DNA of 62,500 nucleotides from Anaeromyces robustus (taxonomy: Eukaryota; Neocallimastigomycota; Neocallimastigomycetes; Neocallimastigales; Neocallimastigaceae), in contig MCFG01000010.1 in NCBI GenBank assembly GCA_002104895.1, positions 82,501-145,000 of the forward strand, read 5' to 3'. This document shows positions 48,077-59,432 of the stretch, in pieces; position 1 is the stretch's first letter; each line of letters begins with the position of its first letter. Made by a program: the position numbers and the translations under genes. The notes under the pieces are model-generated. The model did not search any database, was not told where the DNA came from, and saw nothing but the letters and a program-made list of their open reading frames with translations.

Positions 48077-49220
48077 TCATACTTTTTTTTCTTTTTTTTT
48101 ACCTGAAAATTCCCAAGTAGTTAATTTTGGATTTGCTTTAGCCATCATAACATATCTATCATTATCAATTGGATGAACCTTATAATATATAATAAAAAAA
48201 ATTAAAATAAATTTTATTAAGCAATTATTATTTAAAAGAATAAAGTATTTAAAAGATTATATTATTATTCAATAATTAATACTAAAAAAAAAAAAAATAT
48301 ATATATATATATATAATATATAATATATATTTATACTACCTTCTTTGTACAACTGCTTAACATACTTATAATACTCAAACATACTGATGAAACAGTTAAT
48401 GCTGGTGACCAATGATCATATAAAATAGATAAACATATATGACCATTACTATAAAACATTTTCAAATAAAATGAATAATAATTTTAATTAATAAATATTT
48501 AATTAGTATTCATTATTATTATTAATTGATTAAATGAAATCCAGATTTCAAAATGTAAATTTTATTCTTGATAAAATTCGAAATTTTGAAATTTACCTAT
48601 ATATCTATAATAAAATAAATATTTAATTAATAATTAATAAAATAATTATTTTAAAAAAAAAAAAAAATTAATATAATTTACTTACATGAGGATGAACTGG
48701 AATATGATTAATAAAAACAACCTTTAAAATTTCAAATGATATCACGAAAATGTAATTAATTCTATATTATTATAATAATTATCATATTAAGAATTGCTAA
48801 TAAATTAATAAAAAATCTTACCTCTGGGGAATCAATTGGGTAATTGTTACTGAATGTAAACTATAATATAAATTTTAAACATTTATTAATATTAAAAAAT
48901 TTTGAAAGGAATATAAAAACATTTATATAAAAAAATAAAAAAAAAAAATACTTGTAACGTAAATATTTCACCGTCATATAATGTATCTTTAGCACCAATA
49001 ATATTTATCTTCCAGCTTTATTTAATTATAAATAAATGAATATTTATACAATACATTATTTTTTATTATTTATTTATGTTTTCTCAAGTTTTATATTATA
49101 TATATTAAGTGAAAAATACCATTTTAAATCATTGACATCTTCTAAAACGACACCTGCAGGTGGATTATGTTTTAAATCAAGAAGTTCTTTCATTAAACGT
49201 TTAGTAAATATTTTAGACAT
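48077..49220 (-). CDS. UBE2W: Ubiquitin-conjugating enzyme E2 W
   Basis: UBE2W is the E2 that attaches ubiquitin to protein N-termini. Seven in-phase exons give 152 aa (human 151 as I recall): 49220-49120, 49015-48952, 48860-48822, 48721-48686, 48604-48597, 48448-48340 and 48178-48077. The sequence runs [36 protein letters not shown] and [18 protein letters not shown]. The HPH in place of the usual E2 HPN motif and the catalytic Cys in NGHICLSIL are as in UBE2[21 protein letters not shown] follows. The C-terminus differs: after [13 protein letters not shown] the frame reads through a Lys run to TGA, where animals end in WWYHDDTC. A GT at 48095 (S|GTAAAA) could instead be a donor to an unseen last exon, but the read-through end is simplest. 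Exon 5 is only 8 nt. Confidence 0.95.
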
Positions 49221-51226
49221 GATTATTTTATTATATACTTTTTATGAATGAAAGTTTAATTATTAAATATAATTAATGATAACAATGGTACAAATTTTCA
49301 ATTAAGGTTGGTTTTCATAATATATTGATTATTTTAGAATATAAAATTAATAAAAAATATTAAAATTTAAATTAATAAAATATTTATTTCTTTTTTTGCT
49401 TCTATATTAATATAATAATTTTTCTATCAATACTCATATACTTACTTTATAAATTCAATAAATAAATAAATAAATAAATTTTAATTGTTTGTTGGATTAA
49501 ATTTCTATTATTTTTAGAAAAAACAGAAAATAAAATAAAAAAAAAAAAAAAAAAAAGCTTATATTAATATTAATATCTGATTTTTGTTTTTAATTAATTT
49601 AATTATAATCAAAAAAAAATACAATTACTTAATAAAAAAATTTTTTTATTTTAATATTATTTCAAAAAAATGTAATTTAAATATTGAATATAAATCAATA
49701 TAAATGAATATATATAAATAATATATAATTTATACTATTATTATATATTTATATATTAATTTATTTTAATACTTTTTTTAAAAAAAATTTTATATTATAT
49801 TAATAAATAATTGATTTATTAATAATAAAATAAAACATTATTAATGAAGTTATACGATTTTCATGATTATTTATATTTTTTATTAATTGTAGTTTTTTTT
49901 TTTTTAATTCTGAAAAAAATTATTATTAAAGTATCAATACTAATATATAATAATTATAAATTACTTTGTATTAGATGTTAAAAAATAAAAAATAAAAAAA
50001 AAAAAAAAAAAAGTTTCATAAATTATTATAAATATTAATATCTATAATACTGACAAGTTTAAATGCCAAAACTTCATACAAACTCATATACGTTAATTAT
50101 GATTACATAATATATAAATCCTACAATATAATGATAAAAATTATATTATATTTTGGCAGATATAATTAATAATAATATATATTGAGATAATCCTTTTTAT
50201 ATCTATGATATATATATTAAATAGTAAATAAATTTAACTTCTATAAATGACAGTTTATCATTTAAATAAAGTTAACTTCAAGAATAATTAGCCTATTTTT
50301 CAACTAACATTTTTAAGTTTAAATATTACTAAACTACAAATTTATAACTTTATTTTATTTAAATATATAATTAATATTATAATACTTAATAATTAAATAT
50401 ATTTTTAAATATATATCAAGATTTGGATGAACAAGAATTTATAATATAGAATACTAATTACATAAAAAACTAATTTTTACATTGTAAAATATACATCATA
50501 AATACAATTATATAATGTATTTATATATTCAATAATAAATAATTATTTATATTTGTAATAATTCATTATTATTTATTAATAATAAAAAAATCATATAAAA
50601 CAATAAATATATTGTATTTTATTTTTTTTAAAAAAAAAAAAAAGATCATTAAAATATATATACATAAAGATAAAAAAAAAAAAAAAAAGGAAAAAAATAT
50701 ATATATTAAAATTGTGTAACTTATTTTAATATTAAAATTCTTTATTAATTATAGATTATTCTAAATTTTAAAATTAATTTTTTTTTTTTTTTATTTTTTT
50801 TTTTTTATTTTTTTACTATAACTTTTATACTTAATTCTTCACATATATACAATTATTAATATATATATTAATTATTGTTAATATTACTAATAATATATAA
50901 AATATTTAATAATAAAAATATATATATATATAATAATAATTTTGAAATACAGAAAAAAGAACCTAAAAATATAAATAAATATTTTATATTTTGTCTTTAT
51001 TTTTAAAAAAAATTATTTTTCTTTGAATACAAACTATTCATTTTTTTTTTTTTTTTTTCAAATATTATATATTCAAATATCATAATTAAATAGCTTATAT
51101 TTAATTATTTTAATAAAAAAAGATTTTTTTTAAGCTATTCGAATATATAATACTATTCATAATAATAGTAATAAAATAAAATATCTAGAATATTAATTAA
51201 ATAATATTTGATGATTTCAATAATAC

Positions 51227-51257
<31 letters not shown>

Positions 51258-51606
51258 TAAACTAATCATATATCATATTAAATTAATAACATTGAATATA
51301 ATTTTTATTAATAATATTATTATTAATATTACTTTATATATATATATATATTCTAAAAACTTATATAAAACGATAATAACAGTGAAGATGTTATAAATAA
51401 ATGACTAAATATATATTGAATAACTCTATTATTTAATAATGAATAATATTTTATATTTACATATTAAATTTTAATAAATTAATTAACAAATATTTAAAAA
51501 AAAATAAATAAAGAAAATAAAAAAAAAAAATAAAAAATAAAAAAAAACACTTTTCTTATGAATAAAATGTTTTTCTTAATATAAAATAAAAATAAAAAAT
51601 ATATAT
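49221..51606. other. Intergenic region between the F-box gene and UBE2W
   Basis: About 2.4 kb of A/T-rich spacer between two minus-strand genes. Most is homopolymer and TA repeats. A stretch at about 50040-50460 is less repetitive and carries short open fragments without a coherent gene, possibly a decayed sequence. No RNA gene was seen. Confidence 0.55.
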
Positions 51607-52711
51607 CTAAATTCTAATAAAAGCAATTCGTGGTACAACATTACGATGAACTATGGTCTGACCATTTTCATCTTCTTCATTAATATCATTTTCATCATTA
51701 ATGATAATCCTGCTATTCATATTAGCATAATATCTATAATAAGATAACTTTTTAAAAAAAATATATATAAATATAATACAATGTATATATTATTATGATG
51801 ATGATGATCAGTATTATTATTATTATTAATATTATTATTATAAAATAATTAATATATATATAACAAATAAAAAAAAACTATGAATATATATAAACTTTAA
51901 AAATTTACCTGTTTCTTAACATTCCATATATTTAATAAATCTGTTTCTTCATAAAGACACAAATCCTCTGGTAAATTATATTCAGTATTATCTTCTGTAG
52001 GTAATGAAAGAATACGTAAATGTTTACAATTATTTATTACACGTTGCATAACATCAGGAAAACTAATCAAGATAAAATATAATCATATTTACATAAATTA
52101 AAATATTAATAATTTAATAATAATAACGAAAATTATTATAATATAAATAATATAATATAATATAATATATATATATATATATATTTTTTTTTTTTTGATT
52201 TAATGTTTTTAATTATTATATTTATGTTATATAATTAAAATTAAAAATTAATTTTTTTACTTTTCAAAATTAACAAAATTATCTATGGTTGATATTTCTA
52301 GAATTTCTAGTTTTTCATTACAATGTTCATTTAATGTTTCTAAAACAGCTGGACTTAATGTTGATTCACGAAGTAATAAAACGCTTAATTCGTTACAATT
52401 AATGAAAAATTCATTCATTACTTTATCACAATATGAAGTATTATTTTCTTCAGAACGAAGTCGATCTATTTCTAAGTACTTTATCTTTACACATTTACTT
52501 GCTATTTTTAAAAATGCATTATAGCATAATGGTATATCATGATTAATTTCTTCTTCTTCATTTTGATCAAGAGTAGCAAATCTCTGCGTATTTGAAATAA
52601 TATATATAAATATAATATTTATATATAAAAATAATAATTAAATTAATTATTATAATATTAATATTATTTTATATAATATTTTTAGAGAGAGATAGAGAAA
52701 GAAAAGAAAAA

Positions 52712-52743
<32 letters not shown>

Positions 52744-53868
52744 ACTTACACTAGGTAATTCAATACCAAAAGTTTCTAAATTAGGACAATTATCTGCAAC
52801 TAAATTTAATGTATTTTCTAATATAGTTGAACCACCGAAAAATAATTTAGTTAATTTTTCTCCTTGATTAATTACATAGTCATTTATAAATTTTACAGAA
52901 AACATAAGTTCATCATCAAAATTTAAAGAATCTTCTGTTACGATTCCAACACCAGTTAAATTTGGAATTTGATTTATAGCATCGTTAAATCCTTCAACTG
53001 TTAAATGTGACATAAAAAAGTCAAATTGAATTTCTTCTAATTGTTTAGCTCTAACTGTAAATGCTTTAAATTCTTCATCAGAAATAAGATCTTGATTTGA
53101 TAAAAGATCATTTTCTATATGTAATGATTTTATTTTATGAATATATGGAGCTAATGTTTTATTTATAATTTTTTCTGTTAATAAATTAATACTTATATCA
53201 ATATGTTGTAAATTTGGATAATTATCAATTATTTTTCTAATAACTGAACCATCTAATGTTATTGATGATAAATTTATGGTTTCAATATTTGGACAAAGTT
53301 TCGATAAATAAATTATAAGTGATTCTACACTTCTTGAATTTGTAGTTTCTAAACGAACAAAATTTAAATTTTTTATAAGACTTCCTAAATATTGTTTAAC
53401 AGGTTTACTAGAAAAGTCAATAGCACATTTTAATTTTGTCCAAGAATCAATTGAAAAAATTGCTGGAGTTTTATATAAAATAGGTGTTGCTAATAATTTC
53501 CATTTCTTACACACTAAAACACAATCTGAAAGTTCGTTATAATAATTTATATATTTAAATATTTTTGATAAAACTTCATCCGGTAATGTATTTATTTTTG
53601 ATTTGTCTTGACTCCGAGATATTGTTGTCAATGTTTTATTTTCTGTTTCGACTTCATTTTCATGTTGAATTTTTATTCTTTTTTTAGAATGTAATGTTTT
53701 TTCATAATAATTTATATTATTTATAATACCATCAATAGTTTTTATATGATTAACAAGTGATGAATCTGTTCTTTGAATTCTATTATTAATAATTGAATCT
53801 ATTATTATTCTTGTATCATTTAAAACATCTTTTGCTTCATAAAGCAAGTTTTCATATTGATATGACAT
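51607..53868 (-). CDS. F-box / leucine-rich-repeat-like protein
   Basis: F-box proteins recruit substrates to SCF ubiquitin ligases through SKP1. Four in-phase exons (53868-52750, 52583-52261, 52062-51909, 51747-51607) give about 578 aa. An N-terminal helical region (about 1-90) precedes the F-box at about 93-140: INTLPDEVLSKIFKYI, then CVLVCKKWKLLATPILYKTP. The rest is a series of degenerate leucine-rich repeats, for example LCPNIETINLSSITLDGSVI and YPNLQHIDISINLLTEKI, then CPNLETFGIEL. An acidic insert lies at the start of exon 2, and the C-terminus is VPRIAFIRI. The substrate is unknown. Anaerobic fungal genomes often have expanded F-box families, so orthology cannot be assigned. Confidence 0.88.
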
Positions 53869-55641
53869 TTTTATATATATAATTTTTATTCAAATTGAGA
53901 TTATAAGGATAATAAAAAAGTAAAGGGTATTTATTATTACTTAATTTATTATAATTAATTATATGAAAAAAAATAATAAAATGTTAAATTAATTATTTAA
54001 TATTGTTAATTTCATTTGTATATTTGGTATAATTATTATTAAAGATTTTAATAAAATATTGAAAACAAAATGAAATATAGAATATTTATAAAGAAAAAAA
54101 GAATATTTAAAAAAAAAAAAAAAAAAAAGATATAATATTAAAAAATTAATAATAAAAATCAGATTTAATTTTTATATTTTATAAAATTATATTAAATTTG
54201 ATTATTTATTATTTTAGTTTATTTTTTTTTTTTTTTTTTTTTTTTTTGAGTAACATTAAAAAAAACCATTTAGAGATTTGGTAAGGGTTAGATATTTAGT
54301 AATAAAGTTTTTAATAAATATATTATTTGCTAAATGAAACCGAAAAACAGTAAAATGTATTTATATATATCGTAGGAATTGTAAATGGATAGAATAAAAA
54401 TTAATAAACAAATGTTTATCAGTAATTAAAAATTAAATACACTCTTATTTTTGAAAAATAACATTAATATACAAGATAACTTGTATATATTTAAATATTT
54501 AACAATAATTTATCATAATTATTTTAATATATAATATAAATATGTTTTTTAAAAGATATATAAATATAAGTATACTTTTAATAAGTCTATATAAAAAACT
54601 ATTTAATTGTACATAAATAAAAATTCAATTAATATATTTTTTTCATAATAATTTTGAAAACTATCAATTTGTTATCAATTTGAAAAAAAAGTTAAGTATC
54701 TCATTAAATAATTATAATATTATTACTATTATTTGATCGTTTTTTATGTAATTTATATAAAAGTTAATCTTATAAAAAAGAATAATATTTTTATAAATTA
54801 AAAATGTTATATAAATAATATAAATGTTATTGTTTTATTAATAATAACAATAACAACTACAATGAAAATAATTTTAATTAAGGAATAATGAATAATGAAT
54901 AATAATAATAATAATAAAAATAAGGAATAATAATAATAATATAAAAAAACGTTTTAATATATTTTTATTTATTAATATAAATATTTATTTATTTATTTAT
55001 TCATTCATTTATTTATTTTATTAATAATTTACTTTTCATTTTATGATTTTTAAAATTTAAAAAAATGTTAAAAAAAATATAAAGAAAAGCTATGATTGGT
55101 AGAAATTCAAGCAACCAACCATAATTTTTTTTAAATAAAGATTTATTTTAATTTTAAACATTTTAATTAAAAAAAAAAATTTTTTTTTATATTATTAAAT
55201 AATAATAAATAAATAGATAATATATTAAATATTATATATTATTAATATATTATATAATATATTAAATAATAATAAATAAAGTTAAAAATTTAAAAAATTA
55301 ATATATAAAAAAAAAATATATATATATAAAAGAAAAAAAGGAATTTGTTTTTTTTTTTTTTTTTTTTCTTTGCACAAATTTAATAAAATTATTGAATTAT
55401 ATATTGAAAATAAAGGGTTTTTTTTTATATATTGTTAAATCAAACTATTAATAAATTTATTTATTTTGAATATTTATATATCAGGAAAGATTATATAATT
55501 CAATATCAAAATATTTATTTAGATTATAATTTTATTTTTTAGATTATTATAGAACATATATTTTAGAGTTATATTTATAATATTTTCATTTTTAAATTCA
55601 AAACTTAATTTATTTTTTAAAATAGACAAAATTATATTAAA
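53869..55641. other. Divergent intergenic region between F-box gene and DDX21-like helicase
   Basis: About 1.8 kb shared by two divergent starts, with poly-A and poly-T runs (54108-54129, 54224-54247, 55350-55367). It contains one notable imperfect inverted repeat at 55091-55123, which includes an inverted CCAAT. No gene was recognised. Confidence 0.6.
55091..55123. promoter_or_regulatory. Inverted repeat with reverse CCAAT, upstream of helicase gene
   Basis: TATGATTGGT (55091-55100) and ACCAACCATA (55114-55123) pair at 9 of 10 positions around a 13-nt loop. The left arm contains ATTGG, the reverse of CCAAT, and the right arm ACCAACC. It lies 520 bp upstream of the helicase ATG in otherwise almost pure A/T DNA. 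A CCAAT-factor site is a reasonable guess. Confidence 0.35.
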
Positions 55642-57870
55642 ATGCCAGGTGTTTTAAAGAGAGAATTATTAGACGAAGATAAAAGAGAAGATGAAGAAGA
55701 ATTAGTTAAAGTTAAAAAAGTTAAAACAGAAAAGAAAGATAAGAAAGATAAGAAAGATAAAAAGGATAAAAAAAGTAAAAAAGATAAGAAAGATAAGAAA
55801 GAAAAGAAAGTAAAAGATGAAAAAGAAGTAAAACAAGAAAAAGATGAAAAAGAAGTAAAACAAGAAAAAGAAGATAAAAAAGAAAAGCAAAATGATGATA
55901 GTAAAGAAAGTAAAGATGAAAATGAAATTCCAAAAGAAAATCGTTTTGAAACTTACAATCTTGACAAAGCCATTATTACCCGTCTTCATAAACATAATAT
56001 TAATTCACTTTTCCCAATTCAAGCTGCTACTATGAAACCTATTTTAGATGGTTTTGATGTTTTAGGTAGAGCTAGAACTGGAACTGGTAAAACTTTAGCT
56101 TTCTGTTTACCAATGGTTCAAACTTTAATTAATATGAAAAAAGAAAATCCTGGTCAATTCCATATTCGTAGAAGAGCTCCAAAAATTTTAATTATGGCTC
56201 CAACTCGTGAATTAGCTTCTCAAAGTGGTAAAGAATTAGAATATTTATGTGGTAAAGATTTTGAAGTTTACACTATTTATGGTGGTGTTCCATACGATCC
56301 ACAAATTAATGCCATTTCTAAAGGTTTAGATGCTGTTGTTGGTACTCCAGGTAGAATTATTGATCATATTGAAAGAGGTTCCTTAAAACTTCATGATTTA
56401 CAATTTCTTGTTATGGATGAAGCTGATCAAATGTTAGATATTGGTTTTGCTGAATATATGGATAAAGTTCTTCAAATGGTTCAAGAACAAAAGAAAGAAG
56501 TTCCAAATGCTCCAGTTCATCAAACTCTTTTATTCTCTGCCACTGTTCCTGATTGGGTTAATAAAGCTATTAAAAAATATATGAGACCAAATATGAAATC
56601 TATTGATTTAGTTGGTTCTCAAAAATTAAAGACAAGTGAAACTGTTAATCATTATGCTCTTCCAAGTACCTATCATAATCGTTCCAATATTATTGGTGAT
56701 ATCGTTGCTGTTTATGGTAAGGGTGTTGATAGTCGTACCATTATTTTCGTTGAAACTAAAAGTGAAGCTAATGAATTAGCTTTAAATGATAAATTAAAAT
56801 CTTACACTCAAGTTATTCATGGTGATATTGTTCAAAAACAACGTGAAATTACTTTAAAAGGTTTTAGAGATGGTAAATTTAAATGTTTAATTGCTACTAA
56901 TGTTATGGCTCGTGGTTTAGATATTCCAGAAGTTGATTTAGTTATTAATTGTGAACCACCATCTGATATTGAATCTTATATTCATCGTTCTGGTCGTACA
57001 GGTCGTGCTGGTAGATCAGGTACTTGTGTCACTTTCTATAAACAAAATCAAGAATATATGCTTAATATTATTCAAAAGAAAACTGGTTTAAAATTTAAAA
57101 TGGTTTCTGCTCCACAACCATCAGATATTATTGCTGCTCAAGCTGCTAATATGTGTGAAACTTTAAGTCACGAAATTTCTCCACAAGTTCTTAATTATTT
57201 CAAGGATACTGCTAAGGATTTATTAGAACGTTATAATGGTGATGCCATTAATTCCATTTCTGCTTGTATTGCTTATATGTGTAATACTACTAAACCATTA
57301 GCTAGTAGAAGTTTAATTACTTCAGAAGAAGGATATGTTACTTTATTCTTTAAAATTTCTCATGAAATTAGAAACCCAGGTTATATTCGTTCAATGTTTG
57401 ATAGAAGATATCCAGGTATTAATCAAGAATATACTCGTAGATGGAGAATGTGTAAAGATAGTAAAGGTGTAGTTGTTGATCTTGATGAAAAGAAAATTGA
57501 ATATGATACCAATGATGATGGTGTAGCCATTAATATTAGAATTAATAAACTTGAATGGCATGATAGTGATACTATTACATTAGAAATTCCAAAAACTCTT
57601 CCAGAACTTATGGAATCTCATGGTGCTAATAGTACTGCTTCATTCGGTTATAATAATAATGGTAGATCCTTTGGTGGAAACCGTGGTGGTAATGGTGGTA
57701 GATCTTCTTACGGTGGTGGTAGATCTTCCTTTGGTGGTGATCGTGGTAATGATCGTGGTAGATCTTCATTTAGTGGTAGATCTTCTTCATTTGGAGGTAG
57801 TAGTTATGGAAGTAGATCATCCTCCTTCTCATCAAATAGAAGTGGTAGTGGTAGAGGTTTTAGAAAGTAA
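55642..57870 (+). CDS. DDX21: DEAD-box RNA helicase, nucleolar RNA helicase 2 (DDX21/DDX50) type
   Basis: ATP-dependent RNA helicase, by family acting in ribosomal RNA transcription and processing in the nucleolus. A single 742-aa exon. The N-terminus is a Lys/Asp/Glu-rich charged tail (about 10-95) built on KKDKKD units. Helicase motifs: Q-motif region RFETYNLDKA...FPIQ (101-127), ARTGTGKT (144-151), PTREL (187-191), TPGR (235-238), DEAD (259-262), SAT (299-301), ARGLDIP (about 423-429) and HRSGRTGRAGR (448-458). Residues of about 500-650 form the GUCT-type C-terminal domain with EIRNPGYIRSMF. The tail from about 660 is a Gly/Ser/Arg-rich RNA-binding region (GGRSSYGGGRSSFGG). No intron, unlike most neighbours. 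Its codon use, with many GGT/GCT/CGT, suggests high expression. The exact paralogue (DDX21 or DDX50) cannot be separated. Confidence 0.93.
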   Translation: MPGVLKRELLDEDKREDEEELVKVKKVKTEKKDKKDKKDKKDKKSKKDKKDKKEKKVKDEKEVKQEKDEKEVKQEKEDKKEKQNDDSKESKDENEIPKENRFETYNLDKAIITRLHKHNINSLFPIQAATMKPILDGFDVLGRARTGTGKTLAFCLPMVQTLINMKKENPGQFHIRRRAPKILIMAPTRELASQSGKELEYLCGKDFEVYTIYGGVPYDPQINAISKGLDAVVGTPGRIIDHIERGSLKLHDLQFLVMDEADQMLDIGFAEYMDKVLQMVQEQKKEVPNAPVHQTLLFSATVPDWVNKAIKKYMRPNMKSIDLVGSQKLKTSETVNHYALPSTYHNRSNIIGDIVAVYGKGVDSRTIIFVETKSEANELALNDKLKSYTQVIHGDIVQKQREITLKGFRDGKFKCLIATNVMARGLDIPEVDLVINCEPPSDIESYIHRSGRTGRAGRSGTCVTFYKQNQEYMLNIIQKKTGLKFKMVSAPQPSDIIAAQAANMCETLSHEISPQVLNYFKDTAKDLLERYNGDAINSISACIAYMCNTTKPLASRSLITSEEGYVTLFFKISHEIRNPGYIRSMFDRRYPGINQEYTRRWRMCKDSKGVVVDLDEKKIEYDTNDDGVAINIRINKLEWHDSDTITLEIPKTLPELMESHGANSTASFGYNNNGRSFGGNRGGNGGRSSYGGGRSSFGGDRGNDRGRSSFSGRSSSFGGSSYGSRSSSFSSNRSGSGRGFRK

Positions 57871-58542
57871 GAAAGTAAGAAAGTAAGAAAGTAAAAAAAA
57901 ATAATAATAGAAAATAAATATTAGGGAAAAAAATTAATATATGATTTATTGATCAAATTTATTATATTATACAATAAAATAAAATATTTTATTTATTTAT
58001 TTAAACTTATTAAAAAAATTAATATCCAACCCCATTACAGTAAAGAATAATAATAAAAAAAAAAAAAAATTAATTTTTTTTTTTTTTTTTTTTTATAGAA
58101 TACCATCATTATTTATTATATGAAATAATTTATTATTTATACTCATCAAAATATAATATATTTTTTCTTAGATTTATTTATCGTACTTTATAGTTTTAAT
58201 ATTTTTTTTTTAAATAATGAATTTCAATACTCTGTCAAATAAATTTTTTTTTTAATTAAATTATTTTATCTAAATTAAATATTTATAGTCTATATATTTA
58301 TCTTTTTATTTTGAAAGAGATAAAAAGGTAAAAAAAAAAAAAAAAAAGTATAAAAGGTTAAAAATTAAAATTTTAACCATAGTAAAATTAAAAGAGACAA
58401 GGAAAAAAAAAGTATATATAATATTTAAAATAATTAATCATGATTTTTTATTTATTAATTTTTTTTTTTTTATTAATAAATAAAAAATCATAAATAAATT
58501 ATATAAATAAAATTAAAAAAAGAAGAAACCCTTTTTTTATAT

Positions 58543-58580
<38 letters not shown>

Positions 58581-59042
58581 TTTTGATTGTTTTCTTTAAT
58601 TATTAAGTTTAATGTGTATTGATAAAATCTTGTTAATTTTTTCTTTATATATATATATATAAATGATTTTTCACCATATATTAAAATAATTTTATTTAAA
58701 AGTAAAAAAGTAAAAAGAAATAGAAATATGAATAACTTTATATATATGTATATAAATATAAAATATAAATATCTATATTATTATGTTATTAAGACTATTT
58801 TGTTTTGTTTTAATTTATTTTTATTTTTATTTTTATTTTATTTTTATTTATTTTATTTATTTGCATTTTTAGTTTTTATTATTATTATTATTTTTATTAT
58901 TAGTATTTTTATTATTTTTTTTATTATTATTGTTATTATTATAGATTTATAGATTTATTTATTTGCTTTTTTTTTTTTAAAGTTTTATTTTGTATTATTA
59001 TTAATATTATATATATATATTTTCTCTTTATATTTTTTTAAA
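57871..59042. other. Convergent intergenic region between helicase and USP genes
   Basis: About 1.2 kb between two 3' ends, with poly-A (58551-58577) and poly-T runs and a perfect 20-bp inverted repeat at 58440-58491. A tandem GTAAGAAA-type repeat follows the helicase stop (57868-57892). I see no gene. Confidence 0.6.
58440..58491. terminator. Perfect 20-bp inverted repeat with 12-nt T loop between convergent genes
   Basis: The arms ATGATTTTTTATTTATTAAT (58440-58459) and its exact reverse complement (58472-58491) surround a T-run. It sits between the 3' ends of the helicase and USP genes. It could form an RNA hairpin in either transcript and act in 3'-end formation, though in A/T-only DNA chance or a small inverted duplication are alternatives. 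Confidence 0.35.
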
Positions 59043-59393
59043 CTAATTATCAATTCTTTCATAGAATAAAATATAGGCAGCATTTGTCTTTTTTTTATTT
59101 ATTATTTTTTATAAAAATATATATATAATAATTTAAAAATATATATAACAAAAAAAAAAAAAAAAAAAAATTAATATTCATAAATATTATATACTTAATA
59201 TATATATATAAATATATAAAGATGAAATAATATATATATTGTTTTTAATAATAGTAATATTACCATAATTTTGGATTCTGATATATCAGAAATTCTTGAA
59301 TCATCAAATGAAACCCAATTATCACTTATTTTATCTTTTACAAATGCAGTATAATGACCTCCACTTAAAGTACCATAATGATTCTATTATTAG

Positions 59394-59432
<39 letters not shown>

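Noticed and set aside
55702-55995. Two minus-strand Phe/Leu-rich frames opposite the helicase N-terminus
   Set aside because: Mirror images of the Lys/Asp/Glu-rich tail of the helicase.
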